NCBI GenBank assembly: GCA_013398015.1
Contig: VZRR01004499.1
Span: 425,611 to 489,610 of the forward strand
Reading direction: 5' to 3'
Origin: Oreocharis arfaki
Lineage: Eukaryota > Chordata > Aves > Passeriformes > Paramythiidae
Length of the DNA stretch: 64,000 nt
The notes below the pieces were generated by a model, which was not told where the DNA came from, ran no database searches, and saw only the letters and a list, made by a program, of their open reading frames with translations. Made by a program: the position numbers and the translations under genes. How positions within the stretch are numbered: the first letter of the stretch is position 1; each line of letters starts with the position of its first letter. Of this stretch, positions 12,714 through 25,000 are shown one piece after another.

Positions 12714-14719
12714 TACTCTTCATCATCTGCTTAAAAAAAGGTAAACATTACCATTGAATACACCATCTTCATGTGCTATTTTCACAACAACTTGAAGAAA
12801 GTCTCTCTGCCACTGTTGCTTTTATTTAGAGCAAAATGAAATGAGCCAAAACTGAGCCTGAAGCTAAACCCTAAACAGGCAATACCGAGGCCAAGCAGAA
12901 GGAGGACCACCACCTCCTGCTTGAGTCTGTGAATTAGAAGGGCATGGCTGACACCTCAGCCAACACACTAGAAGAGGGAAGAAACTGACCCTCCCAGCCA
13001 ACACACTTCATCCTGAAATCCAAGACCTTAGCTCCAACTAGGTCTCCAATTTCTGGGTGAATTTCTGGGGAGAGATGCCCTCCAGGAGACCACGCCCTTG
13101 GAGAGCACTGCTTCTACAGTCGGGGTCTGGTTTTGGCTGGGATGGCTCTTCAAGGCTCAGATGCAATGAAGCTGCTTCACAGTCTGTAGTCTCTTTTTCA
13201 GCCTTCTTTTCCAGACATGAGCAGCAGGTGCAATGGGCTGGTTCTGAGAACTCAGCGACATGTATGGGAGGATCAGTAAGGCTGGACATGAGCTGTGGCT
13301 GCATTGGAGCGCAGCCACCACGGGTGGTACAGGCTGAGGAGAGCCAGCAGGTCAGTTGAGTTGTTCACAGGCAGGTCGCTGAGTGTTGAGCTTGGGATGC
13401 TGGGGAAAGGTGAGAGCTGTGGGGAAGGTCTCTGTATGGTCATACTACAGAGCAGAAACCTCACCACCGTTTGAACCCCTGGGAGATTATTCACCTAATT
13501 ATGGGGAAATGCAGCAACCGACACTGAAATTGTATAACATCTCTGCTGGCAGGGATGAACTGCAAAGTCCAGCAAGAAGGGGTGGGGTGTTCTCAAGGGC
13601 AGTCACAGGAAAGATGCTTCTCACTCAGAGGAGCTGTGAGAAGGCCATGTGAATACTGAGCACTGGGCTAGCTGAGGGCAGAAGCTTTCATGGCACTGTC
13701 ACATGAGAAATGATGAGCTTTGCAGAGTGCTGCACTTTCCCATCAGCATCAGTTCAATCTCATGATGACTCAGCTTAGTCAGGGCTCTCTGTATTTGGGA
13801 ACGGTGCAATGCCAGAAACAGTGCTGCTGCTAAACAAAATAAACCTAATAAAACATGGGCATTGTCTGAATAGATCAGACTTCAGGTCCATCTATTCCAG
13901 ACTCCTCTGTCTCAGATCGATGAGACCATCCAAAGACAGTGGTGGAAAATAACAGCAAGCAGATGTGGATTAAGCTGCCCTGTTTCTTCTCTGCCACTGT
14001 ATTAAGTCTCATTTTGGCCCATAATAAATATTGGCTTGAGCCCTAAAGTATGAGTTTTAATAGCCCTTCCAAAATATTTTCCACTGATTGTAACTCTGGC
14101 TGTTGTTAGTATTTCTTTATAAAAGTTCAGCCTTCGTTTAAGGCCAAATGTGATTCTTCTAGGTGATTTCAAAACAAAATTCACAGTGTTCATCCTAGAA
14201 GCAATTTGGTTTTAGTTTTTTGCAACATGTTGGCAAAATCCCGTAAGTGGCCTTGAAATAGGCGCAGTAGCTAGTACCCACAAAAATCTTTCTACTGTCC
14301 CCACTAAATTAGTTTTAAATCCAAATTATGAATGGTAGATAATAGAAAAAAGTGACAGCAAAGTGGGAACACAAAGAGGGAACACAAGTCACTCTAACTC
14401 TGTAATGCAGCCAGAATTCTAGGTCACTTTTGTTTCTACTGTCTAGACATAGCCTATAATTTCGCTGTTCTGCTTTTTCGAGTCCTTGAGTACTTCAGGG
14501 TTTTGCAGAATATTTTAGTTTTCAGTTGGTGGATACCACAGCATGAAAAGTACATAATAGTTTGAAAAGTGCAGGACATTTAAAGAAAGCATGACTTTTA
14601 GTTGTTCTTTTTAGCTTTACTCCTCCCTCTGCTCTGCCATCATATTAGAGGTATGCTATTGTCGTGCTTTCCTCAAATATTTTCAGCTTCCTATACTTCT
14701 TACTTATTCTTGCAATAAC
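12714..14719. other. Unique sequence with a G+C-richer island at about 12.9-13.7 kb
   Basis: No recognised gene. The part around 13030-13500 is visibly richer in G+C than its neighbours. It holds overlapping open frames on both strands (13057-13359 plus; 13038-13304 and 13273-13494 minus) and a strong acceptor-like tract on the minus strand ending at 13400-13401. See the finding on this island. The rest is ordinary A+T-rich sequence. Confidence 0.45.
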
Positions 14720-14760
14720 TTCTTTCTTTCTCTTCTTTCTTTCTTTTTCTTTTTTTTTTT

Positions 14761-14812
<52 letters not shown>

Positions 14813-14826
14813 TCCTTCCTTTTTTC
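14720..14826. repeat. TTTC microsatellite in a long pyrimidine tract
   Basis: A nearly uninterrupted C/T tract. The core at 14761-14813 is about 13 perfect TTTC units, preceded by irregular TTTC/T-run sequence and followed by tccttcctttttt. The complementary GAAA strand gives the lysine- and glutamate-rich frame on the minus strand, which is an artefact. Confidence 0.95.
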
Positions 14827-17800
14827 TGTATTTGTTTTATCCCTGACTTTCCCACCACAAAATCCATCTCTATCCCTACAGCAAATTCATTCTCCCTGAT
14901 GGTAAATTCACATACAGAATTCTGGGTGGCAGGTTCTGACCAGGGCTGCATACAAATTAGCTTGTAGAAAATTGCATCAAGTTAGGTAAAGAACAAAAGC
15001 AAACTGACTTCAAAGGGAATGAACCAAGTGGAATCTACAGTTACTATGCACCAGGGGTTTAACAGACCCTGTGTTAAAAGAAAGAAAAACCACCTATGAA
15101 ACAAGCAATAATCAGACCCGCCTTTCTTTCTCTGATACTCAGGAATTGCTTGAATTGCTTTAAGAACAAATCACAATCAAAAAGTAGAACTTTGATAGTG
15201 TTTGGGTTGCAACCATTGCTAACAGCACTTTGTTCCTCCTGCTATTCCTCAGTAATTCACTGTGACTCCCTGACTCACCGTGTCTGCACCCGTTTACAGA
15301 CACAGAGCGGGAGAGAGTCTCAGCTGGCAAATCTAACTTGGCTGGCTATAAACGAAATCTGGCTAGCTTCCCAAAGATTAGGTGCCTGGACATGCTTCCT
15401 CTTGCTGTTTTTAGGTTTTTTGTGCCTTTTTTTTCCCTTTCCCCTTTCTAGTCAGTCACTGATGTGTGTGTATCTAGCAAAGACGCAGTGAACTCACAAA
15501 CTGTCTAGCTTGTTCTCATGCTTGTTCTCCTTGTTTCTTTTTCTTCCTTTCTTTTGGGAGGGTGCAAAAGAGTTTCAAAACAGAGACGAGGTTAACAAGG
15601 CTTTTAAAGAGTCTACTTCTCCCCTTTTTTTTCTCATCAGCTTAGCTGATTACATAAGGAAGATCTTATTAAAACCATGTCTGCTCTCCTTTATGAGATG
15701 GCATGTATTAAAATGCTATTGCCACTTCAATTAGGTCTGACCACTTGTGGTTTTTATTACAGTTTATAAGATTCTTACTGTTTGAAGGCAAAATTACTCT
15801 ACAGACTGGAATTCCGAGACAGCCCTTACTTGTGGGTGGGTCTTGCTGTCTACAAGAGCAAGAGAGAGGCCACGCACAGCAAATACTAAACCTGTATCAG
15901 ACAACAGGAAAGCACCTACTGTTGCATACTTAAAGTTCTGGGAGGGAACTAGGAGGAGGTGGAGGAAACAAAAGAGGATAAAAAGACAACTTGTAGCCTA
16001 AGTATGGAAAGGAGTGTTTACAGTGTATGCCTTAGATCTGAAAAGGCAATCATCCAGCAAGTTTGCACTTGAGCGCCTGAGCTATATCACAGTCACTTAA
16101 TCTTATTTTACTTTTAGGCACTCTCCTGTGTGCAGGGTATGAAGCCAAATTGCTAATATGTTAGTCACAGCTTTTATAATATCATTCTAGGGGAACTTTT
16201 TTCTCTCTCCCTCACTCTTTACTTCCCCCACAAAACCCATTAAAATAGTTGATTGTCCCTGATTTGTCAGGTGCAAAAGAAATGAGTTGCATTGCTCCCG
16301 GAGATGAAAGGCACTCAGTTGTTTGATGTGGGGCTCTGGGAGGGGTACCCCACTGTCTACATGAGGTGAAAACACAGAACACTGTTCCCAAGACAGGTTA
16401 AATATCCATTCTGCATGCAGTAAATAACAGTTTTTTAGACTCCTGCTTGTAGCATGGTGATGTAAGAGAGCATATGTCCACTGCAAAAATCCTCTCATAG
16501 AAGTATGTAACCACAGGAATATCAAATAATTCCTTCTTTGTCCATTGACGGCCTTTTTCAGCCATCCCAGATGAGTCTGCTAAACCTGGCTTTGGATACT
16601 TGTTAACGAGTACAGAGTAAGCAGAGAGAAAAGATTAAAGGAAGGATGCAATCTGTGTGAAACAGTGGCCCTGACTCTAAAGAAGCAGATGATCTAAGGG
16701 AAGGAAGAGCTTCTCTTTAAACAAGAGACTCCTCATGCAATGCAAATGATCCCATATGCAGCTGCCACTGGCAGGCAGCCACCCGTCTACAGAAGAATAA
16801 AGTCAAAGCAACAATTCCCCTGAACCCTGAAGCTCAGTGACTTCAAACAAGAGAAAAAGAAAAAGTGGCATGTTTTTTTCCACTGAACTCTTTCCATCTC
16901 TAAACTGTATTGATGACCTCATCAGCTACAGCTGTCAACTTGGAGCTTAGCTTCTTTCTGTCCAATGGACAACATCTGGTACCATCTATGTATTTGTACC
17001 TAGGATGGGAAACATGTGGACCATGCTGCCTCAAATATGTGTAATGACAGTCTTAAAAAACAAACCTTAGCTTTTGCTCACAGTGTCAAGCACACACAAA
17101 TCCATCAGCTTAGTGGAAACTAACAAGGGTACATTGACACATAATTCAGGAATTCTTCCCTCATTAGGCGAATTTTACTGACAGCTAGCTTTGACCATCT
17201 CAGTTCTACTTACTTTTGTAACCTCTGCAGAAGGTCACAATGATAAGGAGTCTATCAATCAGCGAAGTAAACCCTCCGTCTCTGTTGGACTCACCTATCC
17301 TTCTCTACAGAAGACTCTAGACGCTTGGTAGGTCATCCAGGTGTTTTCAAGCAATTGGCAAGGTGTTGTTCACCTTGAAAATGTGACTCTTGCATTTCCT
17401 TGGAGGCAAATTTTTGAATCCAATGATGTGCTCCAGGTTGCAATGTCTCTTACTCCCTAGACATGAAGTTCCAGATGCTTGGAATGAGCTGGGACTACAG
17501 CACCTCTGTTGCTGGGAACATGCCTGGCTTCAGGAGACCTTCTCTCTACCATATAGCAATATATATTTAAATGTGTTGTATTAGTCTTTATGACTTCCCA
17601 ACAAATCTCTTCGATGTGTAAAGACATTAGTTCTGTGTGGCAGCCAAACTATCAAGTTTGGTAGCTGCCATCACTGTGATTGTTGTTTGCTGAGGAGCAC
17701 CTTCAAGTGTCCATACAGTCTTAAGGCTTGGTGCCACGTACTTTGCAAATGCGTGGAAAGAGTGGTACCTCCCCAGAAAACTTACAGTGCAAGGTCCCAG

Positions 17801-18432
17801 TTCAGCAAAACATGTCTTGCTGTGTGCTCCCACACACGCGTGTTTGTGGTGGGGAGGAGGCCACTTGGGTGAGGGTTACAACCACGTCTTAAAGCCAATG
17901 GCAAGTTTTGGTGCTTTGCTGAGCCAAAGTTTACTGCATGACAAGAAGAAGGAACAAGAGAGGGAAAGTGAGAAGCCTTGGGGCAAATTCAAAAGCTGCT
18001 TGTGTTTCATGTCTTGCTAACATGCAGCGTCACACTTTGTGACATCTACCTGCGAGATGCTTCATTTCTATAGTACGTGAAATTGGATTTGGTGTCAGGA
18101 TTTGAGGAACTGTGGAGATTTAGGCAGTTCTGGAAAAATAACTCTTGTGGGACCAGCTTATAAGATACTATAGAGACAGATACTATAAAGTGGAGGAGTA
18201 GAAACAGACTTCTGAAAATATAGAAGTGGATAAAAAGCTGCACAAAACTGTGGAAGAAGCTTAGGAATGAAAAACACTATCATCTTGTTCTCTCCATTTG
18301 TTTTGGCACATGTGCTGCCATCTTCCAGAGAAGTTAAGCTTTTGGAAGTCTCTTTGCAAATGAGCTTTTAAATATTATCACATTAGTTAGTGTATTTAGC
18401 TATGAAAGCCATCCTACTTCCCTGTTCCTGTC
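14827..18432. other. Unique sequence, no gene seen
   Basis: About 3.6 kb without a recognised element. Longer frames (15096-15491 plus, 16187-16525 minus) have no domain, no signal of splicing and irregular composition, and are taken as chance. Confidence 0.5.
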
Positions 18433-18785
18433 TGTGGCGGTGGTGACAGCAGTGGAAGCTGCTAAAGACTGTGATAATAAGGAGACCACTGCCTGATGGT
18501 GGGTTAGGGCATAGGCCCTATTCCCCATCTTTTAGCCAAGTTGTCAATCACAAGTTTCCACCTCCCTGTTCTTTTAGAATTAGTTTATGAATATTCAGTT
18601 CCCTTGTTGAATATGTATGTCTTCTGGAAAGTTCTCCATTATTCAATGCCCCATTCATCCCAGTTCATGTCAATTTATTGTACTCTCCCCTAGTTGCATT
18701 TTATTGGTTGTTGTACCCCTTGTTCCTCCCCTATTATTCCCTATGACTGGTTTCCCTCCTTTTGCCACCTGATCAGCGCGCATCA
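18433..18785 (+). mobile_element. Solo LTR, 353 bp, internally deleted relative of the 60.3-kb copy
   Basis: It starts tgtggcggtgg and ends cgcgcatca. It aligns with the LTR at 60331-60967 from the first base through tgttcctcccct, with shared blocks gggttagggcata and attcaatgccccatt, then again at the end (gccacctg.tcagcg.gcatca). The roughly 280 bp between, which in the other copy carry the TATA-like box and polyadenylation signal, are missing. Flanks CCTGTC (18427-18432) and CTTGTC (18786-18791) match at 5 of 6 bases, a worn 6-bp target duplication of the kind made by ERVK-like elements. It has far fewer CpG sites than the 60.3-kb copy, so it looks older. Confidence 0.85.
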
Positions 18786-21606
18786 CTTGTCTTTTCAAAG
18801 ATCTGCATTTCGTACATTTCAGATGGATGAAAAAGTAGTACTAAAAATAAGTGAGATAAATAATAAAGTGAAGGTAGGACACCTAATGAGTTTGTGCCTC
18901 CTTAATATCCAAAGTCTGTCGATTTAAGTGGGAAAGGGGCCTTCAATTTGGGAGGATGGAATTTATTTCAAATGCTGGATGAAGAATGACTGAAAATGGT
19001 CACATTGAGATTTGCTCATGGAAGAAGTTCTTCTCTATTGTTTGTCCTATATCATGGACCCTCTGTTTTACCACTGAAAAAAAAAGAGCAGAAACAGAGA
19101 CGGGCACAACCCAGAATCTCTGTAGCTATCTCTGCTTACAAAGAGTGAAAGTGAAATGTGAGCACAGATCATCTAGGATTTTCTGGGCTGCATTTTTGCT
19201 CACAGCCCTAGATTTGGACATCAACAGACTTCACTAACTTTCTGCTGTGTAGGAAACGATTGACTGCTCTCCACACATAGATCCAAGGAATTAAGGTTGG
19301 GAAATGAAGGTAATTCATGAATGTAGCTGAAGGCCCAAAAGCCAGAAATTTAAGTCTAGAATAAATGTCTCTTAATCTTACCCATTTTTAGTTAATACAG
19401 TTATCAGGAAAAAAAGTTGGTGCTTATAGAAAAAAAAATCAATGCCAAGAGCATCATTATCTGTTTTTCAATTATTGAAAAATTATGTATATCAGGTTTT
19501 GAGATGTTGGTCAAGATGAGAGATAGCTGTGGTATAATGTTCCAGTTGAATTCAGCAGAACAGAACTGACCTCGGAAGTGTTTATATTAATAGTGATTTC
19601 CATAGAAAATTTTCCTCCTTTGTCTTAGATTTCTAGGATTTTCTAGATGTATTAGAAGCAAGGGTAGGATTACGGTTGTGACATCTAATTGAGGTGCGTG
19701 TATATCTTTTCAGTGTTAGAAATTTATACACAAACACAAATAATCAGTGAGTGTGATATCTTTCTTATTTACAAATGCAAGTTCCATGATTTTATTGTTA
19801 CATATATAGTACACCTTAGGAAATTGTGCAATGATATTGTGAAATTTAGAGTACTGACACTTGCCATTTGCTCTCACAGCTTTGCCACAAAACTGTCATA
19901 GCCTTGTCAAAGAGGAATGTCTAGGGCCAAGAGCTCAGTTTAAATCTTCTTTAGGTGAAAATGGCTAGCTTCCACTAGAATTGTGTACTTAACATAGAGA
20001 CTTGTGTTTAAAATGTGCGATCAATCAGACATGCTAATGTTTATCAAGAACAACAGGAATTACTTCCGTGCTAATATTCATATTTGCCTACAGTACCTCA
20101 GTTGAAATTTCATTCTGCTGCTACTCTCTTTCTACTCACATCATTGCAGCAAAGAACCTGCTTTCTGGTGTGCCTGTAGATTTCTAGCTATGATTTTAGA
20201 TTTAGTATTAGGCATCATAGGAGCTGTGTTTTCTGAGAGAAACAGAGGAGATGCAAAGACCACTTGCAGATGTGTGCCTCATCATAAACTGAGACAGCTG
20301 TGAGCAAGTTATTTGTGATCTAAGGCGAGAGCGGAAGCGAGAAACCCAGGTCTAAGAGGTTTTTTGCTTTAATGGAAAAGGATGTAGAATTCCTTTTATT
20401 TTCTAAAATTTAATAGAAAGTTCCTAGGTGAACAACAGTCTTACTTCCTCTGCAAAATTTTTACTGGACTCTCTAGGAAATTTGCTGTATGTTATACCAG
20501 CCTAATAGAGAAAATACAGTGTTAATCAACCATATGGGAAATGTCCCTCAATACCAACCCTGCCAAGAAGAAAGGCCTGCAAAGAGAAGCTAGGTAAGTA
20601 TATACATAATATAGTCTAGTTTCAAGACCCAGCTTTTGAATTTCAAGAATGCTTTAGGAAAAAATGTGAAAATAATTTAAATTATTCTGTTGTGGTCAAA
20701 AGACTGAAGTACTGTTCTTTCCTCAAGATGTATGATGCTGTTTTGATGTGGACAATATCTTGAAACAGAAATATTTTTGAATATTAATTTCTTTCATGTA
20801 AATTTATCAGCCAAGCCCACAATTTTAGTGCTGACTTGTACACTAGATTGTGCTGTGGTCTTTACTGAAGTGTATTTTTGTTTCACAGCAAAACAGAGTC
20901 TAGAAGGCAATGTAATGGAGTGTAGTCCCACACAAAATCCCTAAATCACAAGAGAACAACTAGCATTTTATTTCTGAAAATGTCTTTGAGTTCCTATCTG
21001 GCTATCATTCATTGATGTGTTTGTCAGGAGGTTTTAAAGAATTTATTCTTCTGTTTATTAGGAAACATCAGTTCAAGTTTTCTTCAGCCTTCTGCAAGAT
21101 TTTTGGTTGTTTTGTGTTACCAGTATTTCTTCCTCCAACAGAGATGCTCAGCAGGCTGGGGAGACTGGTAGCCCACTGCATCTGGACCCTGCAGTCTACA
21201 CTGCCCTGTTGCACCAGCACTGTCTGGCATATACGCTGCTGGGAGATCAGTTGTTTGATGATTCTTCTAGAGCAGCAAAAGTGTACTCCCGTCTTCCTCC
21301 CTCTGGCTGTAGGACATTGTTACAACAATAGTAGAAGTTACAAGGCTCACAAGTTCAGAAAGCAAGGGTGAGGTAAACTATTTATGAACACCATGTGCTG
21401 GTTCTCTGTGTGTGATCTCTGAATGGTGTAATCTGAATGGTTGATGAAAGGTTTTGATCAATAACATGTACCAAAGGTGAAAGAATTGGATTTTCCATAC
21501 GTTTTTCTGAACTAAATGCCTACTATCCTGCACTGTGGCCACCACTCTGTGATTCAAGAGAGGTTGCTCTAGGAGTTCTTCTGAGTCTTGCTTCTCCTGT
21601 GTGTTG
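18786..21606. other. Unique A+T-rich sequence with one exon-like frame
   Basis: No recognised mobile element. The only notable object is the exon-like frame at 21142-21331, listed separately. Confidence 0.5.
21142..21331 (+). CDS. Candidate exon or exon remnant, unrecognised protein
   Basis: A frame ending in a TAG stop at 21329-21331 encodes about 62 residues beginning RDAQQAGETGSP and ending PPSGCRTLLQQ. In the middle, YTLLGDQLFDDSSRAAKVYS has the look of an amphipathic helix pair. It is preceded by a good acceptor-like tract, tatttcttcctccaacag (21124-21141). Codon choice (CTG, CAG, GCA, GAT) and base composition differ from the A+T-rich flanks. Possible donors inside the frame are weak (GTAGGA near 21310). 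The same DNA is also open in another plus frame (21012-21371), which weakens the case. No family was recognised. It may be a real terminal exon, a fossil exon or chance. Confidence 0.2.
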
Positions 21607-22045
21607 TCATAGAATCAAAGAATGTCTTGGGTTGGAAGTGAACTTAGAGATAATTTTGTTCCAACCCCTGTGCCATGGGCAGGGCCACCTTCCACTAGAT
21701 CAGGTTGCTCAGAGCTCCATCCAGCCTGGCGTTGAACACTGCCAGGGATGTGGCATCCACAGCTTCTCTGGGAAACCTGTTCCAGTGCCTCACCACCCTC
21801 ACAGTCAAGAATTTCTTCCTAATATGTAATCTTAACTCATCCTCTTGGAGTTTGAAGCCATTCACCCTTGTCCTGTCACTACATACTCTTGCAAATAGTC
21901 TTCTCTCCATCTTTGTTGTAGGTTCTCTTTAGGTACTGAAAGGATGCAATTAGGTTACTCTGAAGTCTTCTCTTTTCCAAGCTGCAGAATCCCAAGTCTC
22001 TCCTCCTAAGAGAGGTGCTCCATTCCTCTGATCATGTTCCTCTGT
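21607..22045 (-). mobile_element. CR1 LINE 3' fragment, ~440 bp
   Basis: On the plus strand it begins tcatagaatcaaagaatg, the reverse complement of the CR1 3' end, and runs into ORF2. The homology fades around tgttcctctgtgtggg. It is a 5'-truncated copy in minus orientation. Its 3' sequence resembles the subfamily with ccaacccctgtgccatgggc, unlike the copies at 27.5 and 59.9 kb. Confidence 0.92.
21695..21910 (-). pseudogene. CR1 ORF2 C-terminus, open frame in the LINE fragment
   Basis: Minus-strand translation gives the familiar CR1 ORF2 C-terminal run: RTRVNGFKLQEDELRLHIRK, then RVVRHWNRFPREAVDA, then ARLDGALSNLI before a stop. This 71-residue frame is intact across its length but is only the tail of a polyprotein of roughly 900 residues, with no RT or endonuclease attached, so it cannot act alone. 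Confidence 0.85.
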
Positions 22046-25000
22046 GTGGGTGAGACTGATTTTGACAAAGGTGAGTTATGATTCTCATCTCCTTTAATTT
22101 CAAGTGAAGTAATCACATTCAAAAATTGGAATTGAAGCAGTGTAAGAGGATGCGCATATAGTTCTGACTAGTGACAGACACGTAACTTAATTTCATTCCC
22201 TGCATGAGATCTGGTGCTGGGTATACTGTGGTGTAGTGCAGCTGTGAGACATCAGATCTCACAGGAAGTTGTGCGGCTGTGATATTAACTCACCTGCATC
22301 ACTGCTGCACAGCAGAAGCTGTGAGTAAGCTGTAATTCGCCCCAAAATGTTTCACAGTTCTCCTTCTGCAACCGTCACTAATTCCAAACTATTGCTCTTC
22401 TGACTTTAACCCTCTCTAGACCCAGAAACTCCACTGAGTAGGACTTTAGTGTTTGACAGCTGAGACTTACTTCTTTTCTTGGTCAATCAGTCCTTCTTGG
22501 GGCACAGATTTACGGGTAAACTGAGTACAGGGACTCGCACTGAAAAATGAAGAGGAGTTAAGAATACGCCACTTGCGTGAAAAGCTGAATTCTGTAGCAG
22601 CTTTACTTGGAAACATAAAAGAGGTTTTAGCCTTAGATGCAAAGGACAATACGTAGTATTCAAACTCCAGCATTCTGGTCAAGCTCATTGTTAGCTATCC
22701 AAAGGGAGTACCATGCTATGCTAAACGCAAAGCCTTTAAAAGCTTTTCTTTTGATGAGATCTTTCAAAATGGATAGGTCAAGCAATCTGTAAGATTCATA
22801 ATGTCAAATTAATTTCATGGTAGAGATAGATCTAACATTGCTTTTTAAAGCTTCCCCATAAAATAACACCACTGAGAAGTTCTGAAGTTCTCATGGGAGG
22901 GCACTGACTTCTGTATTTTTATATTTTTTTCATTGAAAGCGCTATTTTTTCAAACATTTTTGCCCTTGCATTATTTTCCCTTGGATTACTATGATTGATT
23001 AGCCTTGTTGCCAAGATCCAGAAGCCTGAAACTGCTGATTTACTTCATGACAATAGATGACATCTTCATTGTTGGTATGGGAGTTCTGGCCTTCGCAGAA
23101 TAAACAGAGTCTGAGAGTATAAAGATTAAGTTGAAAAGGATAAGCAAGTCCCAAATAGCAATACTATTTTAAAAAAGAATTAACCTTACAGTTTAGAATA
23201 ATTGGGCTACGCATTGCAAAATCTTCTAGTTTAAGAACTTCAAGGATAAAATATTCAGGTTTTCCTCTCTTGTCATACCTCTCAAGTATTCGTGAAACTT
23301 TAAAGGTTTATCAATAGGCATAATTTTTGAAATCCATACATGTTCGTTTATATTCTTTCTGAGTTCTCCTTCTCATTCATTGAGGTAACTAAGGACTATA
23401 AATTTCAGATGAGGACAAAAAAATAACTGGATATGCCAGCTGGAGGCACTTGTCTTCTAAAAGGATCCTTATAGTGTAATTACTGATAACTTGAAAAATG
23501 TGGCTGAACAGAATTTTGCTTCTTTCTACTTATTATGCCTTTGAATTTTCGTCCAGCAAATCCATATGAAACTGTACATCACAATATCACCTCCATGATA
23601 GGCTGTTCAAAATTCTGAATGTAGCTTCCGGCAGATTCTGGTGATGGCTTTGCGTTTTCTTTCAAAAACGTGTAAGCAAACATCTCTACTTGCTGATTTT
23701 AATGAAATAATAGGTCTCTGAGTATTCTTCTGCTTCTCTGTGCAGCAGAAATTTTTCTAAGAACTCCAAGATTTGGTTCACCTTCTGCAATATGCAGGTA
23801 GAAAGTGTAAAATGTGTAAGGAAGTAGGAAGTCTGCAGTGCCAACAGTGTCAGTGCACCAAGCCCCCACTCAGCTGAACACTGTCTGGCTTGACAAACAG
23901 CTTGCAATATGACATCACTGCTCTGACCAGATCTCTGCTCTGTGTTAGCACAGTTACATGGCTGTTATTACCTGAGAAATCGCCTTGTTTTTGTTCATGA
24001 GGAGATCAAATTATCATCAGAGTCTGATATCTGGTTTTTTATTTTGATTGCCATTTAGGAGATCATTCAATGGCTGCAGGCATTTGAACAGATAGCAGTT
24101 TGTGGTCCTTTTTTCTGTTGTAAAAGTAGGCATACAAAGCAGTCCTAATCCAAGAGTTACTGATCTCCACAGCAGGTTTGAAGACAGAAGTATGTTTACT
24201 GAAGTGGAAGATTACCAAAATTTCCATAGTGTGGTTCACTGCAAATGGTGCCTAAATTCAGACATCTGCTGGTAGGGGATACTGTTTTCCATTGCAATAG
24301 TCCAGACTAAAGGATTAAATCCAGACTCAGTGGCAGGTTGTCACATAATTTCCCAAAGAGAAAAACAGTTGCCCTGGTATGGTAAGCATAGTTATTTACA
24401 GTGGCATGAATCTGAAGATTCGTATGTTCTTGAAACATTACCTGATTTTACCTTCAAGTACCACTTAACAAATCAATAATTTTCATGTACAGACAAATAG
24501 ATGGTTTATTGCTCTGCTAGTAATCAGAGGTCTTCCTGCGATGCTATGAGTCTTCAGTACTCTGGCATAGGACTACAGAGGGACATGGGCTGTTTAACTA
24601 GCCCTCAGAAAGACTGTTCTGCCCCGGGAAAGCCACACAGGTAAATTTGCACTGTCAGATCTGTGTGACTACATGTGAGAAAGTTGCATCCAGGTTATAA
24701 CTTGTGGGCTTTTGTCTCTTTAAACTCTTTCCAGGTTAGTTAGTCAAACAGTCACAAGTGATGCTGGAAGCCTTGTGATGAGCTCACTGAAAGGACAATA
24801 TGGTTAACGGCAATCTCTCCTAGGTAATCATGTTCAAAGTAGGATGAAGCCTTGTCCAGCTTCTCTACATCATTGGATCCCAACAAATGGACAAATGAGG
24901 AAAGAAGAGAATTTGTTGTACAAACTATAATTGCCTAGGCTAAGCACAGAAGTTTATCCACAATAAATATTGGTCATGTCTCACTGTGTTCATGTCATTC

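Noticed and set aside
15096..15491. 131-codon plus-strand frame
   Set aside because: Composition is leucine/serine/phenylalanine-heavy at both ends with no domain, splice site or codon bias. Best explained by chance.
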